This document shows, piece by piece, positions 8,462-18,733 of a stretch of 64,000 nt of DNA. The translations under genes and the position numbers were made by a program. Position 1 is the stretch's first letter. Each line of letters starts with the position of its first letter. Source of the DNA: an uncultured Lachnospiraceae bacterium (GTDB lineage: Bacteria; Bacillota; Clostridia; Lachnospirales; Lachnospiraceae); contig CALWHG010000004.1 in NCBI GenBank assembly GCA_944380315.1, positions 30,126 through 94,125 on the forward strand. The letters are read 5' to 3'. The notes beneath the pieces are model-generated. The model was given only the letters and a program-made list of their open reading frames with translations, was not told the DNA's origin and did not search any database.

Positions 8462-10294
8462 ATGAGCAGACTTGAGATACTTACGCCGAGTAAGTCTCAG
8501 CTTGTGGTCGAGTCTATCTACAAGAATCTCGAACAGAGGATAGTAGCAAGTCCTCCGGGACTCTGCCCCGTAGATATCACCAGAGTGTTCGTGGAGATGT
8601 GTCATGCTCAGTCCTGCGGAAAGTGCGCGCCCTGCCGTATCGGACTCATGCAGCTCAATAAGCTCCTCACCTCTGTGCTTGACGGCAAGGCTGATTATGG
8701 AGTCATCGATGTCATCGAGGATACTGCCAGGTCCGTCATGGAGACGGCGGACTGCGCCATAGGCTATGAGGCAGCAAACATGGTGCTGAAGAGCGTGCTC
8801 AACTGTCGTGAGGACTATGAGGAGCATATCAGGCATAAGCGCTGCACCTGCATGACATCCCAGCCTGTTCCCTGCGTGGCACTCTGCCCCGCTCATGTGG
8901 ACATACCCGGCTATATAGCACTTGTAAGAGAGGGGCGTTTTGCAGACGCCATAGCTCTTATCAGGAAAGACAATCCCTTCCCCTGCACCTGCGGATTCAT
9001 CTGTGAGCATCCCTGTGAGGCGCGCTGCAGGAGGAACATGGTCGATTCTTCCATAAACATCAGAGGCCTCAAGAGAGCCGCTGCAGACTATGCAGGCAAG
9101 GTGCCTGCACCCAAGTGCGGCCCTTCCACCGGCAAAAAGATAGCCGTGGTCGGAGGAGGCCCTTCAGGCCTTTCATCGGCATACTATCTCCAGCTCATGG
9201 GTCATCAGGTGACCATATATGAGATGCTTCCTCAGTTGGGAGGCATGCTCCGTTACGGCATACCCAACTACAGACTGCCCAAGGACAGGCTCGATGAGGA
9301 TATCGAGGCCATACTTGATACAGGAGTAGAGGTCAGGTACGGACAGAAGATAGGCAAGGACATCAAGCTTGAGGAGCTCAAGCAGCAGTATGATGCGGTG
9401 CTCATATCAGTAGGTGCATCCACGGACAAGAAGCTGGGACTTCCCGGTGAGGATGCGGAGGGAGTCATATCTGCAGTGGATCTCCTTCGCGATGTCAGCC
9501 TTGGAGAGCATATAGATCTGAGCGGTCAGGAGGTCGCAGTAGTAGGAGGCGGAAATGTCTCCATGGATGCGGTACGTACTGCAGTAAGGCTCGGAGCAAA
9601 GAAGGTAAGCATAGTATACAGGAGGAGAGTGGCTGACATGACAGCCCTTCCTGCAGAGATAGAGGGAGCCATAGCCGAAGGCGTGGAGGTACAGACCCTC
9701 AAGGCGCCCGCAGGCATATCCGTAGGTGAGGACGGCAAGGTCAACGGACTCTATGTCACACCTCAGATGATCAGCCTCATAAAGGACGGCAGGGCTTCCG
9801 TGGTACCCAACGGTGAGCCGGATGAGCTCATACCCTGCCAGACCCTTATCATAGCCATAGGACAGAACATAGAGACCAAGCACTTTGAGGAGTCAGGCAT
9901 ACCCGTAAAGCGCGGCAGGCTCGATACACTCCCTAACGGCGGCTTCAGGGATATCCCCGGAGTATTTGCAGGAGGAGACTGTGCATCCGGTCCCGCTACC
10001 GTCATAAAGGCCGTGGCGGCAGCCAAGGTCATGGCAGCCAACATCGATGAATATCTGGGATATCATCATGAGATAAGCTGCGACGTGGAGATCCCCGTAC
10101 CCAACATCAGCGACCGCACTCCTTGCGGAAGAGTTGAGATGACTGAGAGAGAAGCCGGAGAAAGGAAGCATGACTTTGATGCGGTGGAGAACTGCATGAA
10201 GCCCGGAGAGGTCAAGCAGGAGGCTGACCGCTGCCTGAGATGCGATCACTTTGGCTTCGGCATATTCAAGGGAGGTCGTGAGAAGCTATGGTAA
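8462..10294 (+). CDS. NAD(P)-dependent flavin oxidoreductase: NuoF-type FeS module fused to a GltD-like domain
   Basis: The 610-residue protein has two parts. Residues about 30-120 match only the C-terminal 4Fe-4S region of NuoF/HydB (SCGKCAPCRIG at 51-61, fourth cysteine near 98), without the FMN-binding fold. From ~128 on it is a GltD/NfnB-type domain: two FeS cysteine groups (CVALCPAHVDIPGY; CTCGFICEHPCEARC), an FAD Rossmann motif GGGPSG at 231-236, and an NAD(P) Rossmann motif GGGNVSMD. It probably passes electrons between NAD(P)H and the hydrogenase encoded immediately downstream (7-base overlap). Hydrogenase genes linked to gltD-like genes are described as the group A2 arrangement. Confidence 0.85.
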   Translation: MSRLEILTPSKSQLVVESIYKNLEQRIVASPPGLCPVDITRVFVEMCHAQSCGKCAPCRIGLMQLNKLLTSVLDGKADYGVIDVIEDTARSVMETADCAIGYEAANMVLKSVLNCREDYEEHIRHKRCTCMTSQPVPCVALCPAHVDIPGYIALVREGRFADAIALIRKDNPFPCTCGFICEHPCEARCRRNMVDSSINIRGLKRAAADYAGKVPAPKCGPSTGKKIAVVGGGPSGLSSAYYLQLMGHQVTIYEMLPQLGGMLRYGIPNYRLPKDRLDEDIEAILDTGVEVRYGQKIGKDIKLEELKQQYDAVLISVGASTDKKLGLPGEDAEGVISAVDLLRDVSLGEHIDLSGQEVAVVGGGNVSMDAVRTAVRLGAKKVSIVYRRRVADMTALPAEIEGAIAEGVEVQTLKAPAGISVGEDGKVNGLYVTPQMISLIKDGRASVVPNGEPDELIPCQTLIIAIGQNIETKHFEESGIPVKRGRLDTLPNGGFRDIPGVFAGGDCASGPATVIKAVAAAKVMAANIDEYLGYHHEISCDVEIPVPNISDRTPCGRVEMTEREAGERKHDFDAVENCMKPGEVKQEADRCLRCDHFGFGIFKGGREKLW

Positions 10295-12081
10295 ACCTGA
10301 AGATAGATAACATTGACGTCAGCGTCAAGGAAGGCACCACCATCATGGAGGCGGCAGCCTCCGCAGGCATAGGCATCCCTCACCTCTGCTACTGGAAGGG
10401 ACTCAATGAGATAGCCGCGTGCCGCGTGTGCGTCGTGGAGATAGAAGGCAAGGACAAGCTCATCACCGCCTGCAACAACATGGCTGAGGAGGGCATGGTG
10501 GTCTACACCAACAGCCGCAAGGTCAGACTGGACCGCAGGCGTACGGTACAGCTCATCCTTTCAGAGCATGACTGCCTTTGTGCTACCTGCGTAAGGAGCG
10601 GAAACTGTTCGCTTCAGAAGATCGCAAACGATCTGAACATACATGACACCATATATGAAAAGCACCTGGAGGAGCAGCCCTGGGACAGCACCTTCCCTCT
10701 GATCAGGGATTCTAAGAAGTGCATAAAGTGCATGCGCTGCGTACAGGTCTGCGACAAGATACAGAGCCTCAACATATGGGATTTCGAGGGTACGGGCTCA
10801 CGCTCTACCATCAACGTTACCCGCAACAGGACCATCAGGGAGGCAGACTGCTCCCTGTGCGGACAGTGCATAACCCACTGCCCCGTAGGCGCCCTTCGCG
10901 AGCGTGACGATACCGAGAAGCTCTGGAAGGCCATAGCCGATCCCAACAAGACAGTAGTCGTACAGGTGGCTCCCGCTGTTCGTGCAGCCTTTGGAGAGAG
11001 CCTGGGACTTACCAGGGAGCAGGCTACCGTAGGAAAGATATTCGATGCCCTCAAGAAGATGGGCGTGGACTATGTATTTGACACCTCCTTCTCTGCGGAT
11101 CTTACGATCATGGAGGAGGCAAATGAGTTCCTGGAGAGGTATCAGAAGGGCGAGCTTCGAGACAGGCCCATGTTCACCTCCTGCTGCCCCGGCTGGATCA
11201 GGTTCATCAAGAGCCAGTTCCCGGAGCTGGTGCCTCAGCTGTCCTCAGCCAAGTCACCCATGCAGATGTTCGGTGCCATCATGAAGACCTATTTTGCTGA
11301 TCAGATCGGCAAGAAGCCCGAGGACATCTACTCGGTTGCCATCATGCCCTGTCTGGCAAAGAAGGGCGAGGCAAACATGGAGCTCTACTATGGTGAGTAT
11401 GCCGGACATGATACTGATCTGGTCATCACCACCAGGGAGCTTTGCCGCATGATAAGGAGCACCAACCTCATGCCCACGCTCCTTAAGGATGTGGAGCCTG
11501 ACAGACTGTTCCGTGACAGCTCAGGAGCCGGAGTCATCTTCGGTGCTACCGGAGGAGTCATGGAGGCAGCTCTCCGTACAGCATACTTCCAGATCATGGG
11601 AGAGAACTGCGAGCCCGATGCCTTCAAGGTGGTCAGAGCCGATAACGACGACTTCGACGTCCAGGAGGCAGAGTTCAAGCTTAAGGACATCACGCTCCGT
11701 GTGGCTGCGGTCAGCGGACTTGCAAATGTAAGGAAGCTCATCACTGCCATACAGCGCGGCGAGAAGCATTATGATTTCGTGGAGGTCATGGCCTGCCCCG
11801 GAGGCTGCGTAGGTGGAGGCGGACAGCCTCAGCACGACGGCTATGAGATGGCCTATGAGAGAGGTCAGAATCTGTATTTCCTGGATAAGAATGCACCCAT
11901 ACGTCATTCTCACATGAATCCGGATATATGGAACCTGTACAACAACTTCCTTGGAGAGCCTCTGAGCCACAAGGCCCATGAGCTGCTCCATACGGATCAC
12001 AACAGATGGGAGATGCCCAGGAGCCCTGAGAGGAACCGCAACGGTTACGTTATCAATCCCAATCTCAAGCTTCAGGGATAA
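10288..12081 (+). CDS. hydA: [FeFe] hydrogenase with NuoG-like N-terminus (HydA, group A)
   Basis: 597 residues. The N-terminal 2Fe-2S domain has cysteines at 34, 45, 48 and 62. The His-ligated cluster is H94-x3-C98-x2-C101-x5-C107. Two 4Fe-4S sites follow (C145IKCMRCVQVC and CSLCGQCITHC), then the catalytic domain with TSCCPGW, MPCLAKKGE and EVMACPGGCVGGGGQP. A short C-terminal tail contains a small-subunit-like segment. The start overlaps the flavoprotein gene, so the two products probably form one complex that exchanges electrons between H2/H+ and NAD(P)H, perhaps with ferredoxin. Confidence 0.94.
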   Translation: MVNLKIDNIDVSVKEGTTIMEAAASAGIGIPHLCYWKGLNEIAACRVCVVEIEGKDKLITACNNMAEEGMVVYTNSRKVRLDRRRTVQLILSEHDCLCATCVRSGNCSLQKIANDLNIHDTIYEKHLEEQPWDSTFPLIRDSKKCIKCMRCVQVCDKIQSLNIWDFEGTGSRSTINVTRNRTIREADCSLCGQCITHCPVGALRERDDTEKLWKAIADPNKTVVVQVAPAVRAAFGESLGLTREQATVGKIFDALKKMGVDYVFDTSFSADLTIMEEANEFLERYQKGELRDRPMFTSCCPGWIRFIKSQFPELVPQLSSAKSPMQMFGAIMKTYFADQIGKKPEDIYSVAIMPCLAKKGEANMELYYGEYAGHDTDLVITTRELCRMIRSTNLMPTLLKDVEPDRLFRDSSGAGVIFGATGGVMEAALRTAYFQIMGENCEPDAFKVVRADNDDFDVQEAEFKLKDITLRVAAVSGLANVRKLITAIQRGEKHYDFVEVMACPGGCVGGGGQPQHDGYEMAYERGQNLYFLDKNAPIRHSHMNPDIWNLYNNFLGEPLSHKAHELLHTDHNRWEMPRSPERNRNGYVINPNLKLQG

Positions 12082-12099
12082 GCATTTGAAAAAGACATA

Positions 12100-12606
12100 A
12101 TGAAAAATGGGAAAGTACCGCAAAACAGCATAGCCATATATGGAGCTTCAGTGGCTGTTTCGCTGGTACTTTCCTACGTTGAGAGCATCATCCCCATAAA
12201 TATGGGGATACCGGGCGCAAAGATCGGTCTTCCGAACATAGTCACGATCTTCCTGCTTTATACCGCAGGAGCCAGAGGAGCACTGGCAGTGTCAGTCATG
12301 CGTATACTGCTGTCGGGCTTCATGTTCGGAAACATGTTTTCCATAGTATATTCTCTGTCAGGATTGCTGCTGAGCTTCGCAGGCATGGTCCTGCTGAGGC
12401 AGACCGGACGCTTCAGTACCTTGGGCGTCAGCATAGCCGGAGGCATACTGCACAACATGGGGCAGCTCATATGTGCAGTGCTGGTGGCTGGGCCCTATGT
12501 GGCGGTCTATCTGCCGGCACTTCTGCTGGCGGGCTGCCTGGCCGGTACGGCGGTAGGCCTTTTGGGGGCAGAGACAGTAAAAAGAGTGGGGAGGTATTTG
12601 AGATGA
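12100..12606 (+). CDS. Gx transporter family membrane protein (heptaprenyl diphosphate synthase component I-like)
   Basis: The 168-residue, nearly all-hydrophobic protein has about five membrane segments and the family pattern IPGAKIGLPNIVTIFLLY...GGILHNMGQL. It belongs to the family annotated as Hpre_diP_synt_I / Gx transporter, which resembles small ECF-type substrate-binding membrane proteins. The substrate is unknown. It follows hydA by 18 bases and its stop overlaps the galT start (ATGA). Confidence 0.75.
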   Translation: MKNGKVPQNSIAIYGASVAVSLVLSYVESIIPINMGIPGAKIGLPNIVTIFLLYTAGARGALAVSVMRILLSGFMFGNMFSIVYSLSGLLLSFAGMVLLRQTGRFSTLGVSIAGGILHNMGQLICAVLVAGPYVAVYLPALLLAGCLAGTAVGLLGAETVKRVGRYLR

Positions 12607-14225
12607 ATGTATCCAGGGCAGTAAGAGATCTTGTGGACTACGGCCTGTACTGCGGGCTCATGCAAAAGGATGACGCCATATACTGCAGGAACCGTATGCT
12701 TTGGCTTCTGGGCCTCGATGAATACGAGGACAGCGAGGAGGACAGGCTCTGCTTTACCGAGGAAAGCAAGGGAGACATGCTGGAGGGCATACTGGCGGAG
12801 CTCCTTTCATATGCGGTGGAGGCCGGTATCATAGAGGATACGGTGACTCAGAGAGACCTCTTTGATACCAAGCTCATGAACTGCCTCATGCCCATGCCCC
12901 ATGAGGTCATAGCAGAGTTCAGGAAGCGATATGAGCAGTCTCCCGTGGAGGCCACGGACTATTTTTATGAGATATCCAGGGACAGCGACTATATACGCCG
13001 CTACAGGATCAAAAAGGATCTTCGCTGGAAGACGGATACGCCCTATGGGGAGCTGGACATAACCATCAATCTCAGCAAGCCTGAAAAGGATCCCAGGGAC
13101 ATAGCTGCGGCCAAGAAGATGAAGCAGTCAGGCTATCCCAAGTGTCAGCTCTGTGTGGAAAATGTGGGCTATGCAGGCAGGACGAACCACCCTGCCAGAG
13201 ACAATCATAGGATCATACCCCTTAAGCTTGACGGAGCAGACTGGGGCTTCCAGTACAGCCCTTATGTTTATTACAATGAGCACTGCATAGTATTCAACTA
13301 TGAGCATACGCCCATGAAGATCTCAGAGGCCACCTTCAGGAGGCTCTTTGACTTCGTGAAGCTGTTCCCCCATTATTTCCTGGGCTCAAATGCAGACCTT
13401 CCCATAGTGGGAGGCTCCATCCTGACCCATGATCATTTTCAGGGAGGAAACTATGAGTTTGCCATGGCAAGGGCTGGCTGTGAGACGGCCTATGAGCCTC
13501 CGAAGGCTGCCATGGACATGGACGGAAGCCTGACCGCAGAGATAGTCAAGTGGCCCATGTCAGTCATAAGGCTCCGTGCGGCAGATACGGAGGTGCTGGT
13601 CAGCGAGGCCTCAAGGATACTGACAGCCTGGAGGAGCTATACGGACGAGGAGGCATTCATATATGCGGAGACCGACGGGGAGCCTCACAACACCATCACG
13701 CCCATAGCCCGCTTCAGGGACGGACACTATGAGCTTGATCTGGTGCTCCGCAACAACATCACCACGGAGGAGTATCCACTCGGTGTATATCATCCTCACA
13801 AGGAGCTCCATCATATCAAGAAGGAAAATATAGGCCTTATAGAGGTCATGGGACTGGCCGTGCTTCCTGCAAGGCTGAAGGCCGAGATGTCAGAGCTTCG
13901 GGAGCTCATAGATGGCTGCGCTGCATCTGTGTCTGCAGACCTGGGTGCTGAAGAAAGGGCCGATGCCATGGCTAAGTTCTTCCTTGCGGCTTCGGAGGCC
14001 CATGACTCCATAGCGTCCCACATACCCTGGGCAGAGGCCTGGATCAGGGAGAGGACGCTGAAGGGAGAAAATCTCTCCGGGGAGGTACTTTCCAGGGCCA
14101 TGGATGAGGAGATAGGCAGGGCATTCTGCAGGGTGCTGGAGGATGCAGGCGTCTACAAGTGTACGGAGGAGGGAAGAAGGTATTTTGACCGCTTCATGAG
14201 CTCCGTAGGATATAAAAAGAGATAA
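12603..14225 (+). CDS. galT: UDP-glucose--hexose-1-phosphate uridylyltransferase, type 2 (GalT)
   Basis: 540 residues, the length of the Firmicutes type 2 GalT family, which moves UMP between glucose-1-P and galactose-1-P in the Leloir pathway. Recognisable segments are PSEEV-like LMPMPHEV, CQLCVENVGYAGR near the middle, NYEHTPM, and the catalytic region GGSILTHDHFQGG. The ATG at 12603 overlaps the previous stop and has GGGGAGG just upstream; the open frame extends 44 codons further but reads a non-GalT sequence. No galK or galE is nearby. Confidence 0.93.
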   Translation: MNVSRAVRDLVDYGLYCGLMQKDDAIYCRNRMLWLLGLDEYEDSEEDRLCFTEESKGDMLEGILAELLSYAVEAGIIEDTVTQRDLFDTKLMNCLMPMPHEVIAEFRKRYEQSPVEATDYFYEISRDSDYIRRYRIKKDLRWKTDTPYGELDITINLSKPEKDPRDIAAAKKMKQSGYPKCQLCVENVGYAGRTNHPARDNHRIIPLKLDGADWGFQYSPYVYYNEHCIVFNYEHTPMKISEATFRRLFDFVKLFPHYFLGSNADLPIVGGSILTHDHFQGGNYEFAMARAGCETAYEPPKAAMDMDGSLTAEIVKWPMSVIRLRAADTEVLVSEASRILTAWRSYTDEEAFIYAETDGEPHNTITPIARFRDGHYELDLVLRNNITTEEYPLGVYHPHKELHHIKKENIGLIEVMGLAVLPARLKAEMSELRELIDGCAASVSADLGAEERADAMAKFFLAASEAHDSIASHIPWAEAWIRERTLKGENLSGEVLSRAMDEEIGRAFCRVLEDAGVYKCTEEGRRYFDRFMSSVGYKKR

Positions 14226-14249
14226 GGACCGGAGGCATACCGGCAGATC

Positions 14250-14945
14250 ATGATCCACAGGACAGGACAAAGCCATAAAGGGACAGATCAGACAAGGCCC
14301 CGCGGACCCATACTGGGCGCGGGGCTCCTTCTTTTGTGCATGGAGCTGTGGAAGCAGGCGTTCCTTTATCTGGAGGTGTTTGGAGGACATTACAATGTAT
14401 GGTACCTTCCCTTCCAGCTCTGCTCCATGCCCATGTACATGGCCATAGGCTGGGCCATGGCCATAAAAAGGAAAAGGACAGGGACGGCGGCTGTGCTGGC
14501 CACCTTCATGCAGGACTTTGGAGTGCTGGGAGGCATAGCCGCCCTCATAGTGCATGATGGCTTTACCTGGCCGGAGCATCCCATGCTCACGGCCCATGGC
14601 TACATATGGCATGTGCTGCTCATAGCTCTTGGCATATATCTCTGGCGGACCGGACGCTCGGATCTGAGCCTCAGAGGCTTTCTGAGGTCTGTCGGACTGT
14701 TTATGTGCTGTGCCCTTGTGGCGGAGCTCATAAATGTGGCCCTTCATGGATATGGTGACTGTGACATGTTTTACATATCTCCATATCATCTAAGCTCTCA
14801 GCCGGTCTTTCGTGATGTGGACCGGGTGCTGGGGCGTCCGGCGGGGATAGGAGCATATCTTCTGTGCGTAGTCCTGGGTGCAGGGCTTGTCCACCTTTGT
14901 TTTTCTTTCAATACTGTACGGCAAAGATTTAATGTGCTAAAATAA
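14250..14945 (+). CDS. YwaF-like integral membrane protein
   Basis: 231 residues with about six membrane segments. The pattern (early ELWKQ, YLPFQLCSMPMY, a GGIAALIV loop, and HGYIWHVLL) resembles the YwaF/TMEM164-type family of unknown function. GGAGG lies about 15 bases before the ATG at 14250, which is a long spacing, so the start is uncertain. It follows galT by 24 bases and is probably in the same transcript. Confidence 0.55.
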   Translation: MIHRTGQSHKGTDQTRPRGPILGAGLLLLCMELWKQAFLYLEVFGGHYNVWYLPFQLCSMPMYMAIGWAMAIKRKRTGTAAVLATFMQDFGVLGGIAALIVHDGFTWPEHPMLTAHGYIWHVLLIALGIYLWRTGRSDLSLRGFLRSVGLFMCCALVAELINVALHGYGDCDMFYISPYHLSSQPVFRDVDRVLGRPAGIGAYLLCVVLGAGLVHLCFSFNTVRQRFNVLK

Positions 14946-14988
14946 CATATTGTTTTTATTGATCACGGATAACAGGGAGTATGGAAAA

Positions 14989-16470
14989 ATGCAGCAGATC
15001 GGTTTTGACAATGAAAAATATCTTCGCATCCAGTCTGAAAGGATAAAGGAGCGCATAGGAAAGTTCGAGGGCAAGCTCTACCTTGAATTTGGAGGCAAGC
15101 TGTATGACGACTATCATGCATCCAGGGTGCTGCCCGGCTTCGAGCCCGATTCAAAGCTGAAGATGCTGCTTTCCCTCAAGGATGAGGCAGAGGTGGTCAT
15201 AGCCATAAGCGCAGAGGACATAGAGCGCAACAAGAAGCGCGAGGACTTGGGCATAGGCTATGATGAGGACGTGCTCAGACTTGCAAATGTCTTTACCGAG
15301 AGGGGACTGGAGGTCAATTCCGTAGTCATAACCATGTTCACGCCTTCCCAGGCGGTGACCCAGTTCAAGCAGAGGCTGGAGCGCAAGAAGATCAAGGTAT
15401 ACAGACATTACAGCATAGAGGGCTATCCCGGCAACATACCTCTCATAGTCAGCGACAAGGGCTACGGAAGGAATGAATATATAGAGACGAAGAAGCCTCT
15501 GATCATAGTCACGGCTCCCGGACCCGGAAGCGGAAAGATGGCTACCTGCCTGTCCCAGCTCTACCATGAGAACAAGAGGGGCATAAAGGCGGGATACGCC
15601 AAATTTGAGACATTCCCCGTATGGAACCTGCCGCTCAAGCACCCGGTGAACCTGGCCTATGAGGCGGCTACGGCAGATCTCAACGATGTCAACATGATAG
15701 ACCCCTTCCATCTGGCTGCCTATGGAGAGACTACGGTCAATTACAACAGGGACGTGGAGATATTCCCGGTGCTCAATGCCATATTTGACGGCATATATGG
15801 AGAAAGCCCCTACAAGTCTCCCACTGACATGGGAGTCAACATGGTGGGCATGTGCATCACCGATGACGAGGTCTGCAGAGAGGCCTCAAAGCAGGAGATC
15901 ATAAGAAGGTATTTCCAGGCCAAGGAGGCTTTTGCCAGGGGCACCGGCGATGAAAAGGAGATCTACAAGATAGAGCTCCTTATGAAGCAGGCGGACATAA
16001 CCCCTGAGTACCGCAAGGTGGTAGGCCCCTGCCTTGAAAGAGCAAAGAAGGAGGGCAAGCCCTCCATGGCCATAGAGCTGGCGGACGGAGAGATAGTCAC
16101 TGGAGGCACTACTGCGCTCCTGGGCCCTTCGGCTGCAGGACTCCTCAATGCCCTCAAGAAGCTGGCAGGCATACCCAGGAAGGTCAAGGTGATCTCACCT
16201 CAGGCCATAGAGCCCATCCAGAAGCTCAAGATAGAATATCTGGGGTCACAGAATCCGGCCCTTCATACAGATGAGACTCTCATAGCCCTGAGCATGAGTG
16301 CGGCGGAGGATCCCAATGCAAGGCTTGCCATGGAGCAGCTTCCCAAGCTTAGGGGATGCCAGGTGCATACCTCTGTCATGCTGGCCCATGTGGATGTGAA
16401 GATGTTCAAGAAGCTGGGCATAAATCAGACCAGCGAGGCCATACAGGAAAAGGGTTCACGGAGTATTTGA
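14989..16470 (+). CDS. DUF1846 domain-containing protein
   Basis: 493 residues, the standard size of the DUF1846 family (PF08903), which is widespread in Clostridia and Streptococci and has a P-loop-like N-terminal half of unknown function. Landmarks are MQQIGFDNEKYL at the start, EFGGKLYDDYHASRVLPGF, a P-loop-like TAPGPGSGKMATCLSQLYHE, and YKSPTDMGVNMVG. The ATG at 14989 gives the conserved N-terminus and has GGGAG upstream; the frame also contains an earlier TTG at 14950. The stop overlaps the ftsH ATG (TGATG). Confidence 0.9.
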   Translation: MQQIGFDNEKYLRIQSERIKERIGKFEGKLYLEFGGKLYDDYHASRVLPGFEPDSKLKMLLSLKDEAEVVIAISAEDIERNKKREDLGIGYDEDVLRLANVFTERGLEVNSVVITMFTPSQAVTQFKQRLERKKIKVYRHYSIEGYPGNIPLIVSDKGYGRNEYIETKKPLIIVTAPGPGSGKMATCLSQLYHENKRGIKAGYAKFETFPVWNLPLKHPVNLAYEAATADLNDVNMIDPFHLAAYGETTVNYNRDVEIFPVLNAIFDGIYGESPYKSPTDMGVNMVGMCITDDEVCREASKQEIIRRYFQAKEAFARGTGDEKEIYKIELLMKQADITPEYRKVVGPCLERAKKEGKPSMAIELADGEIVTGGTTALLGPSAAGLLNALKKLAGIPRKVKVISPQAIEPIQKLKIEYLGSQNPALHTDETLIALSMSAAEDPNARLAMEQLPKLRGCQVHTSVMLAHVDVKMFKKLGINQTSEAIQEKGSRSI

Positions 16471-18629
16471 TGGACGAAAACAGAGACAACAGAGATGATC
16501 AGTGGGGCTTCGGCGGAGGAGACGGAAATGGAGGAGACAGACGCGGCCCCGGCAGGAGAGGAGGATACGACCCCGGACCGGGAGGCGGATTTTCCTCCAG
16601 TATGATGGCGCTCATCATCACACTGCTGGTGAGCTTCTTCCTCATGAACATGGGGAGGAGCGCCATAAATGATACGAGCAGAGTAGAGGTGCCCTACACC
16701 GAGTTTTATGAAATGGTGGATGAGGGCATAGTGGACAGCGTGGAGGTGGGAGAGACTCAGATATCCATAAGAGTGCGTCCCGATGCCCCGGGCTATTCCT
16801 CTGCTCTTACTTATTATACACAGAAGATGGATGACCCTCTGCTTTCCACCTATCTTGTGAGCAGAGGCGTCACTGCATATCAGCAGAAGCCCAGCAATAC
16901 GGGGCTCATATTTGACATCATAGTCACCATAGTCCTGCCCATACTTATGCTGGTCATCATGATCAACTATATGAACAAGCGCATGGGAGGAGGCTCCGGT
17001 GGCATCATGGGCGTGGGCAAGTCCACAGCCAAGATGTACATGCAGAAGCAGACCGGAGTCACCTTTGCGGACGTGGCCGGCGAGGATGAGGCCAAGGAGT
17101 CCCTGGTGGAGATAGTGGATTTCCTCCACGATCCGGAAAAGTACAGGAAGATAGGCGCCAAGCTGCCCAAGGGTGCCCTGCTGGTGGGACCTCCGGGCAC
17201 TGGAAAGACTCTGCTCGCCAAGGCAGTGGCAGGAGAGGCCGACGTGCCCTTCTTTTCACTGACAGGCTCGGACTTCGTTGAGATGTTCGTGGGCGTGGGA
17301 GCATCCAGGGTCAGAGACCTTTTCAAGCAGGCCAACTCTGTGGCACCCTGTATCATTTTCATAGATGAGATAGATGCCATAGGCAAGTCCAGGGACAACA
17401 GGCTTGGCTCAAATGATGAGAGGGAGCAGACCCTCAATCAGCTGCTGTCCGAGATGGACGGCTTCGACCCCGGCAAGGGCATCATGGTGCTCGGGGCCAC
17501 GAACAGACCGGAGATACTGGATCCGGCGCTGCTCCGTCCGGGAAGGTTCGATCGACGGGTCATAGTCGAGAAGCCGGATCTTCGAGGAAGAGTGGAGATA
17601 CTCAAGGTGCATTCCAAGGGAGTGAAGTTGGACAGCACCGTGGATTTTGAAGAGATAGGCCTGGCCACCAGCGGAGCTGTGGGCGCAGACCTTGCAAATA
17701 TGATGAATGAGGCGGCCATCACCGCGGTCAAGCATGGCAGGGCCGCAGTGAGTCAGAAGGACCTTTTTGAGGCCGTGGAGGTGGTGCTGGTCGGCAAGGA
17801 AAAGAAGGACCGCATACTTTCACAGGAGGAAAGACGCATAGTATCCTATCATGAGGTGGGACATGCGCTTATCGCGGCCATACAGAAGGATGCGGAGCCC
17901 GTTCAGAAGATCACCATAGTCCCCAGGACCATGGGGGCCCTAGGCTATGTCATGCAGGTGCCTGAGGAGGAAAAATACCTCAACACAAAAAAGGAGCTTC
18001 AGGCCATGCTGGTCACCACTCTGGGCGGCAGGGCTGCTGAGGAGCTGGTATTTGATACGGTCACTACAGGAGCCTCAAATGACATAGAGAAGGCCACCCA
18101 GATAGCAAGGGCCATGATCACTCAGTACGGCATGAGCGACAAGTTCGGGCTCATGGGACTTGCCAGACAGCAGGACATGTACCTTACGGGCAGGACCGTC
18201 ATGGACTGCGGAGACGAGACGGCCACAGAGGTGGACCATGAGGTCATGAAGATGCTGAAGGAGGCCTACGAGGAGGCTAAGCGCATCCTTTCCGAAAACA
18301 TGGAGGCCCTTCATCGCATATCTGATTATCTGATAAAGAAGGAGACCATCACAGGCAAGGAATTCATGGACATACTCGCAAGGGTCAATGCCCACGAGCC
18401 CGTGACTGAGTTGGAGCAGTCCCCTGAGCAGGAGGCAGCCGCCCCGGCAGGCGGAGCAGCAGTCGCCTCCAAGGAGCCGGCAAGGTCGGATGCGGCAGAC
18501 GGCTCAGGAAGACAGGGTACTGAAGACAGCTCAGACTCGGAGGATCATGGAGACGAGCCACGCCACAAGGCCAGCTTTGAGGATGTAGCGGCTCAGATGA
18601 ATATAGATACAGGAGCTGGAAACAAATAA
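16470..18629 (+). CDS. ftsH: ATP-dependent zinc metalloprotease FtsH
   Basis: 719 residues. This membrane-anchored AAA+ protease degrades misfolded membrane proteins and regulators. It has an unusually Gly/Asp/Arg-rich cytoplasmic N-terminus (1-40), membrane segments at about 41-61 and 147-166, an AAA domain with Walker A GPPGTGKT (240-247) and Walker [12 protein letters not shown], the second region of homology ending LRPGRFDRR, and the zinc site HEVGH (461-465). The last ~75 residues are an acidic, Ala/Ser-rich tail. The start overlaps the DUF1846 stop. Confidence 0.97.
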   Translation: MDENRDNRDDQWGFGGGDGNGGDRRGPGRRGGYDPGPGGGFSSSMMALIITLLVSFFLMNMGRSAINDTSRVEVPYTEFYEMVDEGIVDSVEVGETQISIRVRPDAPGYSSALTYYTQKMDDPLLSTYLVSRGVTAYQQKPSNTGLIFDIIVTIVLPILMLVIMINYMNKRMGGGSGGIMGVGKSTAKMYMQKQTGVTFADVAGEDEAKESLVEIVDFLHDPEKYRKIGAKLPKGALLVGPPGTGKTLLAKAVAGEADVPFFSLTGSDFVEMFVGVGASRVRDLFKQANSVAPCIIFIDEIDAIGKSRDNRLGSNDEREQTLNQLLSEMDGFDPGKGIMVLGATNRPEILDPALLRPGRFDRRVIVEKPDLRGRVEILKVHSKGVKLDSTVDFEEIGLATSGAVGADLANMMNEAAITAVKHGRAAVSQKDLFEAVEVVLVGKEKKDRILSQEERRIVSYHEVGHALIAAIQKDAEPVQKITIVPRTMGALGYVMQVPEEEKYLNTKKELQAMLVTTLGGRAAEELVFDTVTTGASNDIEKATQIARAMITQYGMSDKFGLMGLARQQDMYLTGRTVMDCGDETATEVDHEVMKMLKEAYEEAKRILSENMEALHRISDYLIKKETITGKEFMDILARVNAHEPVTELEQSPEQEAAAPAGGAAVASKEPARSDAADGSGRQGTEDSSDSEDHGDEPRHKASFEDVAAQMNIDTGAGNK

Positions 18630-18663
18630 AAATGTCGTAAAGATATCGTAATAGGCCGGTGCT

Positions 18664-18691
18664 TTGAATAGCAGCCGGTCTATGATATACT
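18664..18691 (+). promoter_or_regulatory. Sigma-A type promoter of the carboxypeptidase-queA operon
   Basis: TTGAAT and TATACT are separated by 16 bases in the ftsH-dac intergenic gap, 43 bases before the start codon. Confidence 0.55.
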
Positions 18692-18733
18692 TAGCTTCGG
18701 CATGAAATTTCCAGATGAAGGAGTCAGTCATAG

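Noticed and set aside
12471-12602. N-terminal extension of GalT (44 codons)
   Set aside because: It reads the previous gene in another frame, while ATG 12603 has a strong ribosome site and gives the family N-terminus.
13890-14789. A 299-codon minus-strand frame across galT and the membrane gene
   Set aside because: It lies opposite two supported genes, crosses their boundary and is low in recognisable protein features.
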